The notes beneath the pieces are model-generated. The model was not told the origin of the DNA. It saw only the letters and a list, made by a program, of their open reading frames with translations, and searched no databases. Shown piece after piece: positions 1-8,763 of a stretch of 23,820 nt of DNA (the stretch's first letter is position 1; each line of letters begins with the position of its first letter). The position numbers and the translations under genes were made by a program. The stretch comes from Euplotes cf. woodruffi 2 WChen-2021 (lineage: Eukaryota; Ciliophora; Spirotrichea; Euplotida; Euplotidae): NCBI GenBank assembly GCA_021441665.1, contig JAGYYN010021790.1, positions 1-23,820 of the forward strand, in the 5' to 3' direction.

Positions 1-220
1 AATTGGAGGATATCCGCCTGGAAATAGATAAAGATACAAAGAGCTTACCTTTTCTCTGCAATGTTTCAGCTCTATTAATCGCAGTGGCTTCAACTTTGAT
101 CCAAATGTAGCCTGTTTTACCGTCATTTGAAGGAAACTCAGTCTCTCCGATTTTGAGTACTTCTGGTCCTCCGTTGCCCTCCTGCACGACCGCCTTGATT
201 TTAGATTGGCTACTTTCCAT
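1..220 (-). CDS. NADPH:quinone oxidoreductase, PIG3-like (5' part, runs off the left edge)
   Basis: The start codon is at 220-218 on the minus strand. Exon 1 (220-49) gives 57 codons plus one base, then a 31-nt GT-AG intron (48-18) and exon 2, which leaves the window. The protein begins MESSQSKIKAVV and carries GGPEVLKIGE, then IWIKVEATAINRAETLQRKG followed by GYPP. This is the N-terminal signature of the zinc-free medium-chain dehydrogenase family (TP53I3/PIG3, bacterial QorA): the usual pattern is KAVV, GGPEVL, then V-x-A-x-x-(L/I)-NRAD-x-x-Q-R-x-G-x-YPPP. The family reduces quinones with NADPH in a Rossmann-fold fold. Only the substrate-side N-terminal part of about 63 residues is visible, so the cofactor-binding motif cannot be checked. 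No frameshift is needed here. The next gene on the same strand ends 495 bp upstream of this start. Confidence 0.85.
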   Translation of the reverse strand, partial: MESSQSKIKAVVQEGNGGPEVLKIGETEFPSNDGKTGYIWIKVEATAINRAETLQRKGKLFVSLSISRRISSN

Positions 221-715
221 ATTTAATATTGATAAGTTAACTGCAAAATGAGATTGAACATTCATATACATTCGTTTTTTAGTTGCAATCTGCATTTAAA
301 ATCATAGATATTAAACAAATAATATTTCCACAGTGATGTGTAATTATTGTAAATAAAAAAATCAAGTAAGAAAAATTGTTTTCAATTATTTCATCATCAT
401 CTTAAGTATTTTTAATTAATGATGCAATATGTATATATTTTATTACTATGAAGAAAATTTGTATATTTTAAAATGTAATTTTTTAAATCTAATATACGTG
501 CATTTATTAAGATTCAGATTAAGCGTAGAGTTCCATATGGTCAAGTTCATCATTTACAGTTTTGACTGTCACGAGTCTTTGCTGCATTTCTAAACATTAC
601 ACACTAACGCTTACTTGTGAATTCATCTTCGTTTTCTTGCTTTAAGAGGTTAGACTGGTCTTCAACATTCAAGAGCCTACTTCATGACTTGATTATAGTA
701 TTCAGCTTCGTTGAG
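221..715. other. AT-rich intergenic stretch, no gene seen
   Basis: This stretch holds the presumed promoter side of the quinone oxidoreductase gene and the 3' flank of the gene ending at 716. I see no open frame of useful length in either direction. A minus-strand match to the Euplotes breakage consensus (AATTGAAAAC) lies at 378-387. That may be chance in DNA of this composition. Confidence 0.5.
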
Positions 716-2472
716 TTACTTTTGAGAGTCTTTATTTTGTGTTCCTGATCTGCGAAATTTAGGCAGCTCTAGTTCTTTCAGCTTAACGAGAGCTTGTCTC
801 GAAGTCCTGATCGGTTCAAAGTCAATTACATCATTTTTAGGATACCTTATCGTCAAATGTGATTTGTCTTCGTCTCCTTTATCAACATTACTCACTGTTT
901 TTTGAGGGTTGTTGTGGTCGACCATAATCCTTCTTCGGAAAAGCCTTCTTGGAAGGTCGAGCTTTGCAAGTAACTTCTTATGATGAGAGTGTATCTGCTC
1001 AATATCATTAATAAGATCTTGGTCTTTGAGGAGCCTCGCAAGCTCTAATATCTCTTCGTGCTTTATATCTCCACTGACCTTCAGTACAGTGTCCTGGACA
1101 AAATCTTTGCTCCTCACATCTTGGATTGATTTTAACGCAAGCATTTTATGAAATATTTGATTGACTACAAATTCGTTCTTTTTGAGCTCAAAAGAAGGCT
1201 TGATTCTCACTCGACTACAAATTGAAGTCAGCTAATTCAATCGACTTACTTAAACTTCGCTTTATTCGACGCATTTTTAATCCTCAAAAACTGAGGATTA
1301 CTGCACGTTGGTCATTTTGGATGAGGGAACTCTTCAGGAGGTAAACTTTGCTCTTTGACTCGATTAACCAACTTGGACACAGCTTCTTTGATGCTTCGAT
1401 AATTTCCTGAAGTTTTGCTATTTTCGGCTATTTGATAAATGTGTTCCTAATGACGTCGAAGAGCCCATTATCTGTGGAATGTCTACAGAAAGCGATAAAT
1501 TATTACTGTACACAAAACCAAAAACTGTTGCCTTCAAATCAGCATTATTGCAATTGGTTTGTAATATTAAATTTTATTTGTTAGGTTCATATAGCTTACT
1601 TTTATTTGATGCTTTAATAACTTGAGACGTACTTCCTCGCTTTGTCTTTAGCGATTTTACTTTCGAAACTTTACTGTCCTCGTTGTATGATGTAATAATT
1701 CTTACTACATATAAAATTTAGCTGACCAAGACACAAAGGCAATACAAATACGAATATCAAACAAACATCAAAATATCTAGCTAGTGAGGACGATTATTAC
1801 TTGGCTCTATCGGTCTAGGCGTCAAGAAGTTATTTGGCTTGTTCTCTTTGTTCTCCTCCTTTTGCTTATCTTTTAGTATATCAATCGAATTCAAAAACTT
1901 CACACTCTTTGTTGATGCGGCCTGCGGAGCGGAAAGATATGAAGCCATGTTTGATCTGGAAGATTCAACTCTTGACTCTGGAATCTTGCTGTGATGCACG
2001 AAAGTGTTTAAATCGGGTTTTATGTAAGGTCTTTGCTGATTAGAGCTTTAATCTCGGCTTCAGTGACACCTTCGACAGCTCTCCTTCTGAAATGAATATC
2101 ATCAACTGGGATATATGTACTTTTCTATATTGGTAATAGGCTTAGGGTTACGTATTTAATATCATTAGAGCCCGTGCGGCCAATGCTCTTCTTTTTCATG
2201 TTTTTGTTTTTTTCTAACTGTCTTGCTACTGTTTTCTTCGATCTTTTCTCGAAGTTAGTTTCGTATTCAAAAAAGTTTAACATTTGTTGTTCGAATTTCT
2301 TCTCAAAGTTTGAACTCCACCTATAGTCAGTCACAAATTGAATAAGAAAGTAACAAACTTATTAATGTTTTAGCGAAGGAAAGTATACTATACAGGTTTA
2401 GATAATATCAAAGCGGACGGTGTTTTAATCCTGATATACTAAAGAAGAAAGTCCTGCATACCTTAATGCCAT
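716..2472 (-). CDS. Uncharacterised 474-aa protein with one +1 and one candidate +2 frameshift
   Basis: I do not recognise this protein. Read in code 10, seven exons join through introns at 2461-2439, 2393-2321, 2151-2125, 1800-1705, 1599-1525 and 1249-1215. Two recoding events are required: a +2 step at ACA-TAA (2025-2020) and a +1 step at AAA-TAG (1423-1418). With these the exon lengths sum to exactly 475 codons including TAA at 718-716. The protein is highly charged and rich in Lys and Ser. A TGA-encoded Cys forms a PKCPTC motif in the middle, which resembles half of a zinc knuckle. The C-terminal 160 residues (from about 1214) look helical and basic, with DLPRRLFRRR and an ending rich in Lys and Gln. 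The first two exons are the weakest part of the model. The gene is divergent from the gene starting at 2576, with only 103 bp between the start codons. Confidence 0.7.
1418..1423 (-). other. +1 programmed frameshift site, AAA-TAG-C
   Basis: The frame upstream (ending with the residues HLSNSRK) meets TAG at 1420-1418. Skipping the T gives AGC AAA ACT, and the next frame stays open for more than 50 codons up to the next intron. No GT-AG intron pair removes the stop while keeping both sides open. AAA-TAR is the established Euplotes shift context. Confidence 0.8.
2020..2025 (-). other. Candidate +2 frameshift site, ACA-TAA-AAA
   Basis: The upstream frame, which reads EAEIKALISKDLT, meets TAA at 2022-2020. 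Skipping TA gives AAA CCC GAT TTA AAC, and the frame continues as KPDLNTFVHHSKIPES and onward for 70 codons to the next intron. Both sides look coding and I find no canonical intron that joins them in phase. Euplotes is reported to use +2 as well as +1 shifts, but +2 is rarer, so this stays a candidate. Confidence 0.5.
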
Positions 2473-2575
2473 TTCTCCAACTGCTAAATCAATGATTATT
2501 TCAAATATTTATCTATGAATGTCGATTGTTCCTTCCTGCATTGCAATTTAAATAAATTTTTCAAAATTTTATACA
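2473..2575. promoter_or_regulatory. Divergent start-codon spacer, presumed bidirectional 5' region
   Basis: These 103 bp separate the start codons of two genes that point away from each other. They must hold both 5' leaders and probably the promoters. The stretch is AT-rich, and I see no specific element in it. In germline DNA it could also contain a chromosome-breakage point, although no exact ATTGAA core is present. Confidence 0.35.
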
Positions 2576-5225
2576 ATGATGTCTTCAAAAAAGCGAAATA
2601 ATCCCGAGAATTATAGTAATCAAAGGTCTGTCACTAGTGGACAGTGGCAGAGCCGAAGGGTTTCATTTGGTCATAACCAGCACAGGAGGCTTAAGAATAA
2701 TAATGATTCTTACTTCATTTCAAATAACTTTTGAAACAGCAGCAGTCAGAAATACACTACACAGATCAAAGGAACCTACAGCAAGGCTATTTTAAACTAA
2801 TCTGCAGGCCTATCGGAGAGCAAAGAATCTTAAACGTACTGCATATTTTAATTTATTGCGAATCAAACTGGTTAAAAAGATAATAAACATAGTATTTTAA
2901 CAAATGATCTTTGAGCAATTTTTTGCACGATTTAAAATAAAAATAAAAATCAGCAAGTATTTTATTTCTGAATTATACGATAAATATAGCTTTTAACTAA
3001 TTTTTTCTTTACATAATTGTTTAATTTTTTTATTAATCTATTTAGTCTATTCAAAAGCAGCTGAAATTGATAAGCTCATATACAACTACGACAGCAATCT
3101 GGAAGCACAAGTAAAGACTATAATTAAAATAAAATAGATATCAAGCAAGATCAAAGTAAATTTACTCAATTCCTCTTCAAAAGTTGCGAAAAACAGGGTC
3201 AAATCAGTATCCTCATTCCTTCCGAAGCATAAGTAAGCCCGAGTTTCTTTTTCCCACCCAAGCCGAATTTTAGGAAAGTGAGTAAAGAAGACAAAAAGCC
3301 AAAGCCGTCATTTAATATAAAAATAAATCAAAATAGCACGATAATAGAACCAGCTCCAGATCCAACCAAAATGCATAGAGCTAGCAATGGTAAGAGCACA
3401 GTCATTAATATTAGAACTCCAAGGGGCAAATGAAGACTACTGAGGCAACAGTGACATCGAGTCAAACCACGAGAGCAGATCTCACAGCGACTCGAGTAAA
3501 AGCTGAAAGCTTATCGACCTTAACGAGCTCGTCAACTCGCAATATGACTTAAATGCCAATTTAAAGCGATATCTTGATGATAAAGAACGACAAAGTAAAT
3601 TTACTTCCACTATGATTTTAGACAGCAATCACAGTAATAAATACAGCCTTAGTAAAAGAGAACTAGCTGAACCAGAAAATATTGAAGATGAAAGGAAAGT
3701 CAAAATGGGCAAGACTTATTCATTTTCATTATTTATGATTTCATCGTAATCGCTGCTTATTTAGAAAGAATACTTGATAAGATATTTTTAAGCCCAGTTA
3801 AATTTATCTCAAATGAACTTGAAAAAGACCTTGCCTCCAATGGAGCTGAGGAGATAATTAGGCGCCAGATGATTAGGAAAGTCAATCCTGAGTTTACTGA
3901 GTTCTTAGAGAATGTCTCTACTGCTCCATATTCAATCAGAAATATAAGAGCAAACGCTCCTCCTCAAAATCTTCGGAGGACGAATACGCATAAAGTTGTT
4001 GATTGGAGTTTGAACAAAGAATATACGAATACTAATAACAACGAGTGCAGCTTAAAGCGACCAGGAACATCAAATCGATGTTATAAAAAACAAAGGTACT
4101 ACTCGAATGCGTACTCCTTCAACAGTTCAGAAAGCTCGCTGAATAATGATCGAAGTAGGGCAGTGAGTCCAATAAAAAGTAAAAGTAGAAAGCAGAATTT
4201 CGCTTCCGGAATTATTTCAAAATCTGTTTGCTTTAAAGAAACTCATCAAACAGGAGTGAATTATAGTTCTAGAGCAAAACCCCCAAATGTATTTAGAGAT
4301 ATGGATCTCAACGAGCTGCTAAAGCACAAAAGCGGAATGCTAAATCTTTACAATAAAAGCATAAAACTAGCAACAGGTGAGAGTTGGCTTCAATAACTTT
4401 ATTAGATCTCACTGCTGAAGAATACGAAAGCATTTTTGAATACAAACCTTCTTTCTATGAAAAGAAAGCTTTCATAGAACTTTTTCAGAAATAAATGGAA
4501 AGAAGAAAAAGGATATTGATCGAAATTTGATCGAAGACCTATGTATAAAGAAGCTAAAAATGAATTCAATATCAGAGCGAATAAGCAGGAATACTCGAAT
4601 GGCAGCACTCGTCGAACTAAAATGCGACCTCAAACTTCAACATCTCATCGGAGAGAATTTAAAACTGAAAATCGTGGAGTTCGGTCAGATGGCTTTAATA
4701 TGTGCTCAAACAACCAGCGGATTCAAAAAATCACGAAAGAAGGATCTTTTCTTGATATCAAGGCGATCGAGCTACAGCGACCGATTTTAAAAGAAGATTA
4801 CGAAAATATTTATGCAGTGTCAACTTCGAATATTATTGAAAATCTAGATCACAATGATAAAACCGTTCCTCAGTACAACCAAGGAACAAATGTTAGCGGA
4901 AGTGTTGAAAATGATACGACAAATGATAAAGTCCAGATTCTTTCGAGCAGTCATAATAAAAAGTAATTTTTACTAAAAATAATACAGGTCGAAAGTAAGT
5001 TCTGCAAATAAGCAAAGCCCGGAGAACTGCATACAAATGGAGAAGAAGTCGATATACCTTAATAACAAAAACATCGATGAGATTTCTCCAGGTGATCACA
5101 TTCTAAGTAATCAAAGAGTGCATGACTTACTTCAAAGTAGCGTTTGGTTAATTAGTCTAACATTTACAGCGAAATCAACTCCGCAAAGTGCACTTGAGTT
5201 CTCTTCAATCCCGAACAACGAGTAA
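2576..5225 (+). CDS. Uncharacterised 755-aa Lys/Ser/Asn-rich protein with two +1 frameshifts
   Basis: I do not recognise this protein. It starts at two tandem ATGs (2576, 2579). My model has introns at 2836-3045, 3111-3137, 3233-3273, 3390-3414, 3746-3768, 4377-4405 and 4963-4987, and +1 shifts at AAC-TAA (2795-2800) and AAA-TAA (4489-4494). With these the length is exactly 756 codons including TAA at 5223-5225. A further in-phase 33-nt GT-AG segment (5137-5169) may also be an intron. The protein is hydrophilic, with no signal peptide and no membrane segment. It is probably largely disordered, with Ser/Asn-rich stretches and helical patches such as ELLKHKSGMLNLYNKSIKLA. The N-terminal 80 residues are strongly basic. 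The stop at 5223 is followed after 38 bp by an in-frame-looking gene on the same strand, and the two may be one gene. Confidence 0.68.
2795..2800 (+). other. Candidate +1 frameshift site, AAC-TAA-T
   Basis: The upstream frame (ending GTYSKAILN) meets TAA at 2798-2800. After skipping T it continues as NLQAYRRAKNLK and splices in phase to LYSKAAEIDK. A 20-nt GT-AG alternative upstream opens a different frame, but that frame does not fit the following exon. The slippery codon is not AAA, so confidence is lower. Confidence 0.5.
2836..3045 (+). other. Unusually long intron (210 nt), very AT-rich
   Basis: The segment starts GTACTG and ends ATCTATTTAG, and it joins a phase-1 exon end to a phase-1 exon start. 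Most introns in this window are 23-45 nt, so 210 nt is long. The extra length may include eliminated germline sequence flanked by TA, but I could not mark ends for such an insert. Confidence 0.45.
4489..4494 (+). other. +1 programmed frameshift site, AAA-TAA-A
   Basis: The frame reading EKKAFIELFQK meets TAA at 4492-4494. Skipping T gives AAA TGG AAA GAA GAA and 150 further open codons with coding character. No intron donor lies close enough to remove the stop. This is the canonical Euplotes context. Confidence 0.85.
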
Positions 5226-5255
5226 TAAGCAATCTAAGCGTTTAGTTCTCCGATG

Positions 5256-5261
5256 ATATAA
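5256..5261 (+). other. Candidate +2 frameshift site, ATA-TAA-AC, joining two coding regions
   Basis: If the canonical-looking 24-nt intron 5222-5245 (GTAATA to TTTAG) is removed, the 2576-5225 gene continues as NNDSPMI to an ATA-TAA at 5256-5261. Skipping TA places it exactly in the frame of AAC ATG ATG TCG. The alternative is simply a stop at 5223-5225 and a new start at 5264. Confidence 0.35.
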
Positions 5262-5263
5262 AC

Positions 5264-6044
5264 ATGATGTCGCACCAGATCGAGATCAACATAACTCCGA
5301 TTGACAAAAGCCCAGAAGACAGGGTGATGAGCCCAGAGATGTTCAGCAAGCTCATCCGCATCAACAAGCAGAATGCTTACACGATGATCAAGAACAAGCT
5401 GGAGCTAGAGCGACAGAAGTTCATTGAGATCAACAATAATAAAGCGATGCTCAAGATATAAGTAAGTTGTTTACCAACTCTGCAGTTGTCGCGAAGTGCC
5501 TTATAAACCACAGCCACATTGGCTGAAGATGTAGTCTGTTTTAACTATTTTTAGTCTCGAAAATCGATAAAAAGGACGCTTTGGAAGCCCCGCTTGAAAC
5601 AAAGTTCAAACCTAAAGTTAGCGGGTTTGTTAAGAAGACTAAAACTGTGAATAAAAATAGACAAATTGAAGCACAGGTAATTGATATAGTTACCAATAGG
5701 AGAAGATTGAAGAAGATAAAGAACGCAGCAAGACGAAGATAAAGAATAAGAAAAATAAAGTCAAGGTCAAGAAAGGCCAGTCTTTTGTAAAGTCAAAAGA
5801 GCAGAAACTTAATAGCAAAAATGAATTGTAAGACGCTTATATGATGAATTTTCAATAGATCTGCGTATAAAAATGAAAATAGAATACTTGAAATAGTTCG
5901 AGAAAGCAGAATTAATGAACGAAATAAAAGTAAATCTGTGTTTTAAATCTTTTAGTGTTGACAGGGAAATCTTCAGAAACACAAAAACATGCAATTCTAG
6001 GAGTAAAATCAACACTTTGAGAAGTACTAAAGTCAAATAGATAA
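5264..6044 (+). CDS. Uncharacterised 201-aa basic protein (possibly the 3' half of the preceding gene)
   Basis: I do not recognise this protein. It starts MMSHQIEINITPIDKSPED and continues with a helical segment SKLIRINKQNAYTMIKNK. Introns lie at 5462-5554, 5677-5699, 5828-5858 and 5930-5955. The first exon ends in ATA-TAA directly followed by a perfect donor GTAAGT, and only a +2 step over TA puts the next exon (ISKIDKKDALEAPLE) in frame. With this the length is exactly 202 codons including TAA at 6042-6044. The middle is extremely rich in Lys, with repeated KIKNKK-type runs. This suggests a nucleic-acid- or microtubule-binding tail, which is inference only. A 24-nt intron at 5222-5245 plus another +2 step at ATA-TAA (5256-5261) would fuse this frame to the preceding gene, giving one 961-aa protein. 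Confidence 0.62.
5456..5461 (+). other. Candidate +2 frameshift site, ATA-TAA followed at once by a splice donor
   Basis: The codons CTC AAG ATA TAA abut GTAAGT at 5462. Splicing to 5555 is in frame with the downstream exon only if TA is skipped, leaving A plus TC to form an Ile codon. It uses the same ATA-TAA hexamer as 5256-5261. Confidence 0.5.
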
Positions 6045-6063
6045 TATTCAAACTAGCTATAAA

Positions 6064-6073
6064 ATTTTCAATT
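6064..6073 (-). other. Match to Euplotes chromosome-breakage consensus (E-Cbs-like)
   Basis: The minus strand reads AATTGAAAAT, a full match to the published consensus HATTGAAAHH. It lies 20 bp after the stop of the plus-strand gene, inside the 61-bp spacer between two convergent genes. The core is common by chance in AT-rich DNA, so position is the main support. Confidence 0.4.
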
Positions 6074-6098
6074 TCTCGATGTCAGAGTATGTTGCAAA

Positions 6099-6108
6099 TA
6101 TTGAATTA
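6099..6108 (+). other. Second E-Cbs-like match at the same convergent boundary
   Basis: The plus strand reads TATTGAATTA and overlaps the stop codon of the minus-strand gene. Together with the match at 6064 it forms an outward-facing pair in the spacer between two convergent genes. Confidence 0.35.
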
Positions 6109-7566
6109 ATAATCTTTATTTATGGTAAACTTCTGCGATAGTTTAAGTTTATTGATCTTTTCTCCTCAAGCTTTTACAAAATTGCGGTGGAATTTCTGTA
6201 TCAACTTCGATTTATTTGTTTTTGGCTTGAGATTTTCACCTTCATATTGGTTATTATCTATTTTTATAAATGCTAATAGGAATTAATAGCTTTTATAAAT
6301 GAAATTCTAATAATAAAATACTATTACCTCTCATAGTTTGTGTATGCTTATTTCCTGATGCTTCAAGATTATTTTCGCTTAATACTAATCATTCTGATTT
6401 CTCTTAAATGATCATTGTGGAACTCATTATTTTGAATGACTCTATAGTAATTAAGTAAATTAATTACACAGTATTTTGATTGTTATTAATATTAGAAATA
6501 TCGTATTCTTTTCACATCACATCATTTTCTTGATTATCCCTTAAAAATATAGCTCTATTTAATCTTGTTTTTTCCTCCTTCAATCGAGGTCTTTGGGCGA
6601 CTGGCCCCTTGTCCAAACATAATTTGTTCGACAAAGCTGTCATTCTGATATCCTAAAGGAATTAGTACGACTCACAGATCATTAGTACCATTTAATTTCT
6701 GCATTTTATAGAATTCCGAGTCTGAGTCTCACGAAAAATTTATAATGCTGTAGTTCGGCAGTTCTTCTTTATTTTTGCTAATTAGCAATTTTTAGTACCA
6801 TCGAATGCATTTTTACTTTTAATCGGACACCAGTCGAAATCAAGCTTACTTGTCATTGTATTCTCTATTTACTGAAGTCGCTGCACTATGCACAGGCTTG
6901 ATGCTCACACGCTTTCTATATCAAAAGTAAATTGGAGGATTGAACACTTAATATTCTCGAATTAAAAATGCTACTTTTTGATCTGATTCTGCAATGAATT
7001 CCGAAAACTGGTAAATCTGCTGTTTATTTTAGTCGCTTCGATGTAGTCTTTCGGGAACTTGCAAGGCCAGTTGTACGAAATCGAGTACTTCTCTCGCTTG
7101 ATCGCTAAGCAAGTCAACGGCGGTGCTTTACATCTTTGAAAGCTTTTTGGTCTCGAAGAGGGTTTTAGCGTTCTTGAGCCCATAACGTCATTTGAAAGCT
7201 TCCTCCCTGAATACAGATACTTAAAACAAGATCGAGTCAACAGGCTTACGGTGCCATTTTACTTCCTGAATGATGTCTTTGTTATTCGCCTTTGGAGTAT
7301 TCATCTGACTGATCACTTGGTCGGAGGAACATTTGGATAAATACGTAATCGACGACCGCTTTGCCGCTTTCTTTGCAGGGATTCTAAAAAACTATACTGA
7401 AGCCGTACTTTTTGCAAAATGACTCGAATAAATTAACCTTGTTGAGGTTAAAGTTTTGAGGTTTCTGGGTAACGACTAGCTTATTTCACTTTAAATCTTG
7501 TAAGTCTATTTGCGTTGTTCTGCAGCGAAATTAATGCAATTATTTGAACCCTTACCTCAGGGTCAT
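6106..7566 (-). CDS. Uncharacterised 368-aa protein with two +1 frameshifts
   Basis: I do not recognise this protein. The start ATG is at 7566. An upstream ATG at 7585 is rejected because it would need two further shifts. Eight introns (7555-7520, 7408-7384, 7249-7207, 6974-6916, 6849-6778, 6688-6653, 6467-6442, 6327-6273) and two +1 shifts at AAA-TAG (6560-6555) and AAA-TAA (6374-6369) give exactly 369 codons including TAA at 6108-6106. The protein is hydrophilic and basic at both ends. A recognisable middle portion reads CKFPKDYIEATKINSRF, and a Cys-containing acidic patch NFSCDSDSEF uses TGA for Cys. There is no signal peptide or membrane segment. The gene is convergent with the gene ending at 6044, and only 61 bp separate the two stop codons. 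Confidence 0.75.
6369..6374 (-). other. +1 programmed frameshift site, AAA-TAA-T
   Basis: The frame reading EIRMISIKRK meets TAA at 6371-6369. Skipping T continues as NLEASGNKHTQTMR up to the next intron. The segment is well bracketed by in-phase introns on both sides. Confidence 0.75.
6555..6560 (-). other. +1 programmed frameshift site, AAA-TAG-A
   Basis: The frame ending SIEGGKNKIK meets TAG at 6557-6555. Skipping T continues as RAIFLRDNQENDVM, including a TGA Cys codon, up to the next in-phase intron. No nearby donor can remove the stop. Confidence 0.8.
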
Positions 7567-7638
7567 TTGAGATTATAATTCTTCATTATTTCGATTTTTA
7601 TCTATTAGAAATATTTTAATGAAACAATATACAAATTA

Positions 7639-7997
7639 TTATTCTAAATACAAAAGTATTTGATCGAAGTAAAAATAAGTACTGTATTCAACGTGATTAC
7701 ACTTACTCAATTTTTTAATGACTCAGCTGGGAGTCTTGGTTGAGTTCCAGCTTAGCTCATTCACCTCGTCTTCTATTTGTTCCCTTGAAGATTAAAATGC
7801 AAGCTTACACTTCAGGAGGATGTGCAAATGAAGTATTAACAGGCGCATCGTCGTATCTACGTGAATAAATAAGCAAAATCAGGTTACATAGGAGATTGTA
7901 GCTCAAATGAAGAGTCTTGTCTCTCGATTTCAGTATCGAAACATATCCTGATCGTTGTATTTCAGCCGAAGTTTATTGTTTCTTTGCTATTTGCCAT
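7639..7997 (-). CDS. Small uncharacterised protein, 79 aa
   Basis: The start ATG is at 7997. Introns at 7887-7857, 7808-7784 and 7706-7644 join four exons to exactly 80 codons including TAA at 7641-7639. The protein begins MANSKETINFGCNTTIRICF, where the first Cys is TGA-encoded, and then turns acidic (QIEDEVNELSWN). If the last intron is not spliced, the protein ends about 16 residues later. No shift is needed. It has no membrane segment and no match that I recognise. It lies 72 bp upstream of the start of the next minus-strand gene and could be an independent small gene or the end of a larger unit that I did not resolve. Confidence 0.5.
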
Positions 7998-8180
7998 ATT
8001 TTTAAATAATAAATTTATTCATTCTTAGCTTCAATGTCCATCGTACTAGTTATTAGTTGTCCGATGCGTTGAAAGCAATGAGCTGGATAATAGCATTTGC
8101 TTGGTTTAGCAGTAATAAAGATACAAATCGGACCGAAAGTCACAGTCAAAGTAGGAATCAAATGTATTATAATTTATATT

Positions 8181-8568
8181 TTATTTTGATGTCTGGTCAT
8201 TTATTATTCCTTTTGGTGGCATCTCCTTGGACCCGCTATAAATAAAAATTTAAACCTGTGTGTTTTTAGATTTTTAATTAAAAATTGGTTTCTCTTCTTA
8301 CGTTTTGGGACGGTAAGATTACTAGTTTTAGACTCTTTTATCTGCCTAAACTCATTTGCATTTTTATTTGGACTCAGCTGCAATTTCACAGCATTTTTTG
8401 AATTAGAGTTTAGCTCTAATTCTGCTTTTTGAAGCTTTTGCTCGTTAAAAATTGGAGATTTGCTATTTACTCGATTTGCATCAAGATTTATCCCTTTTCT
8501 AATGTTATTTTCATCTAAATTTGTATTAAGCTTGCAATTAAGGTATTTAAAGAGCTTGAATTTTTTAG
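8181..8568 (-). CDS. Coding segment without own start, probably 3' exons of the upstream gene
   Basis: A minus-strand frame is open from about 8568 and reads KKFKLFKYLNCKLNTNLDEN, then a long Lys/Asn-rich stretch to TVPKRKKRNQFLIKNLKT. There is no in-frame ATG before this. A 203-nt GT-AG intron (8771-8569) would join it in phase to the gene at 8764-10742 just before that gene's TAG. The 3' end is ambiguous. Either it reads through to TAA at 8206-8204, or a 20-nt intron (8255-8236) is removed and it ends ...NDQTSK at TAA 8183-8181. A 20-nt intron would be the shortest used in my models. The frame has coding character, but its limits are uncertain. Confidence 0.45.
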
Positions 8569-8763
8569 CTTTAATATCATCATTAAAGCATAATTGTTCC
8601 GATTTATTTTAATTACAAATTATGCATAAAAATAAAACATAAATTTTATTTATAACTTATATCATTTTTAACCTCAAAATAAATTTTCGTAGCTCAAAAT
8701 ACTATTTTTTGACTGAGGCTTTATTTAAATTGGTAAAGTAATAAACGACAGCCGACTCAAAAT

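Noticed and set aside
3429-3437. Apparent +1 shift at AAA-TGA in the 755-aa gene
   Set aside because: TGA is a sense codon here, and a canonical 25-nt intron (3390-3414) gives the same downstream frame without a shift.
4265-4275. CAAAACCCCC as a telomere remnant
   Set aside because: It is a single run inside a coding exon, not a C4A4 repeat.
7480-7585. Start at ATG 7585 with two extra AAA-TAR shifts in the 368-aa gene
   Set aside because: Starting at ATG 7566 and splicing 7555-7520 gives one open frame with no shift.
8057-8245. Plus-strand open frame of 62 codons
   Set aside because: It opposes the Lys-rich minus-strand coding segment, has no ATG at its beginning and ends without any continuation.
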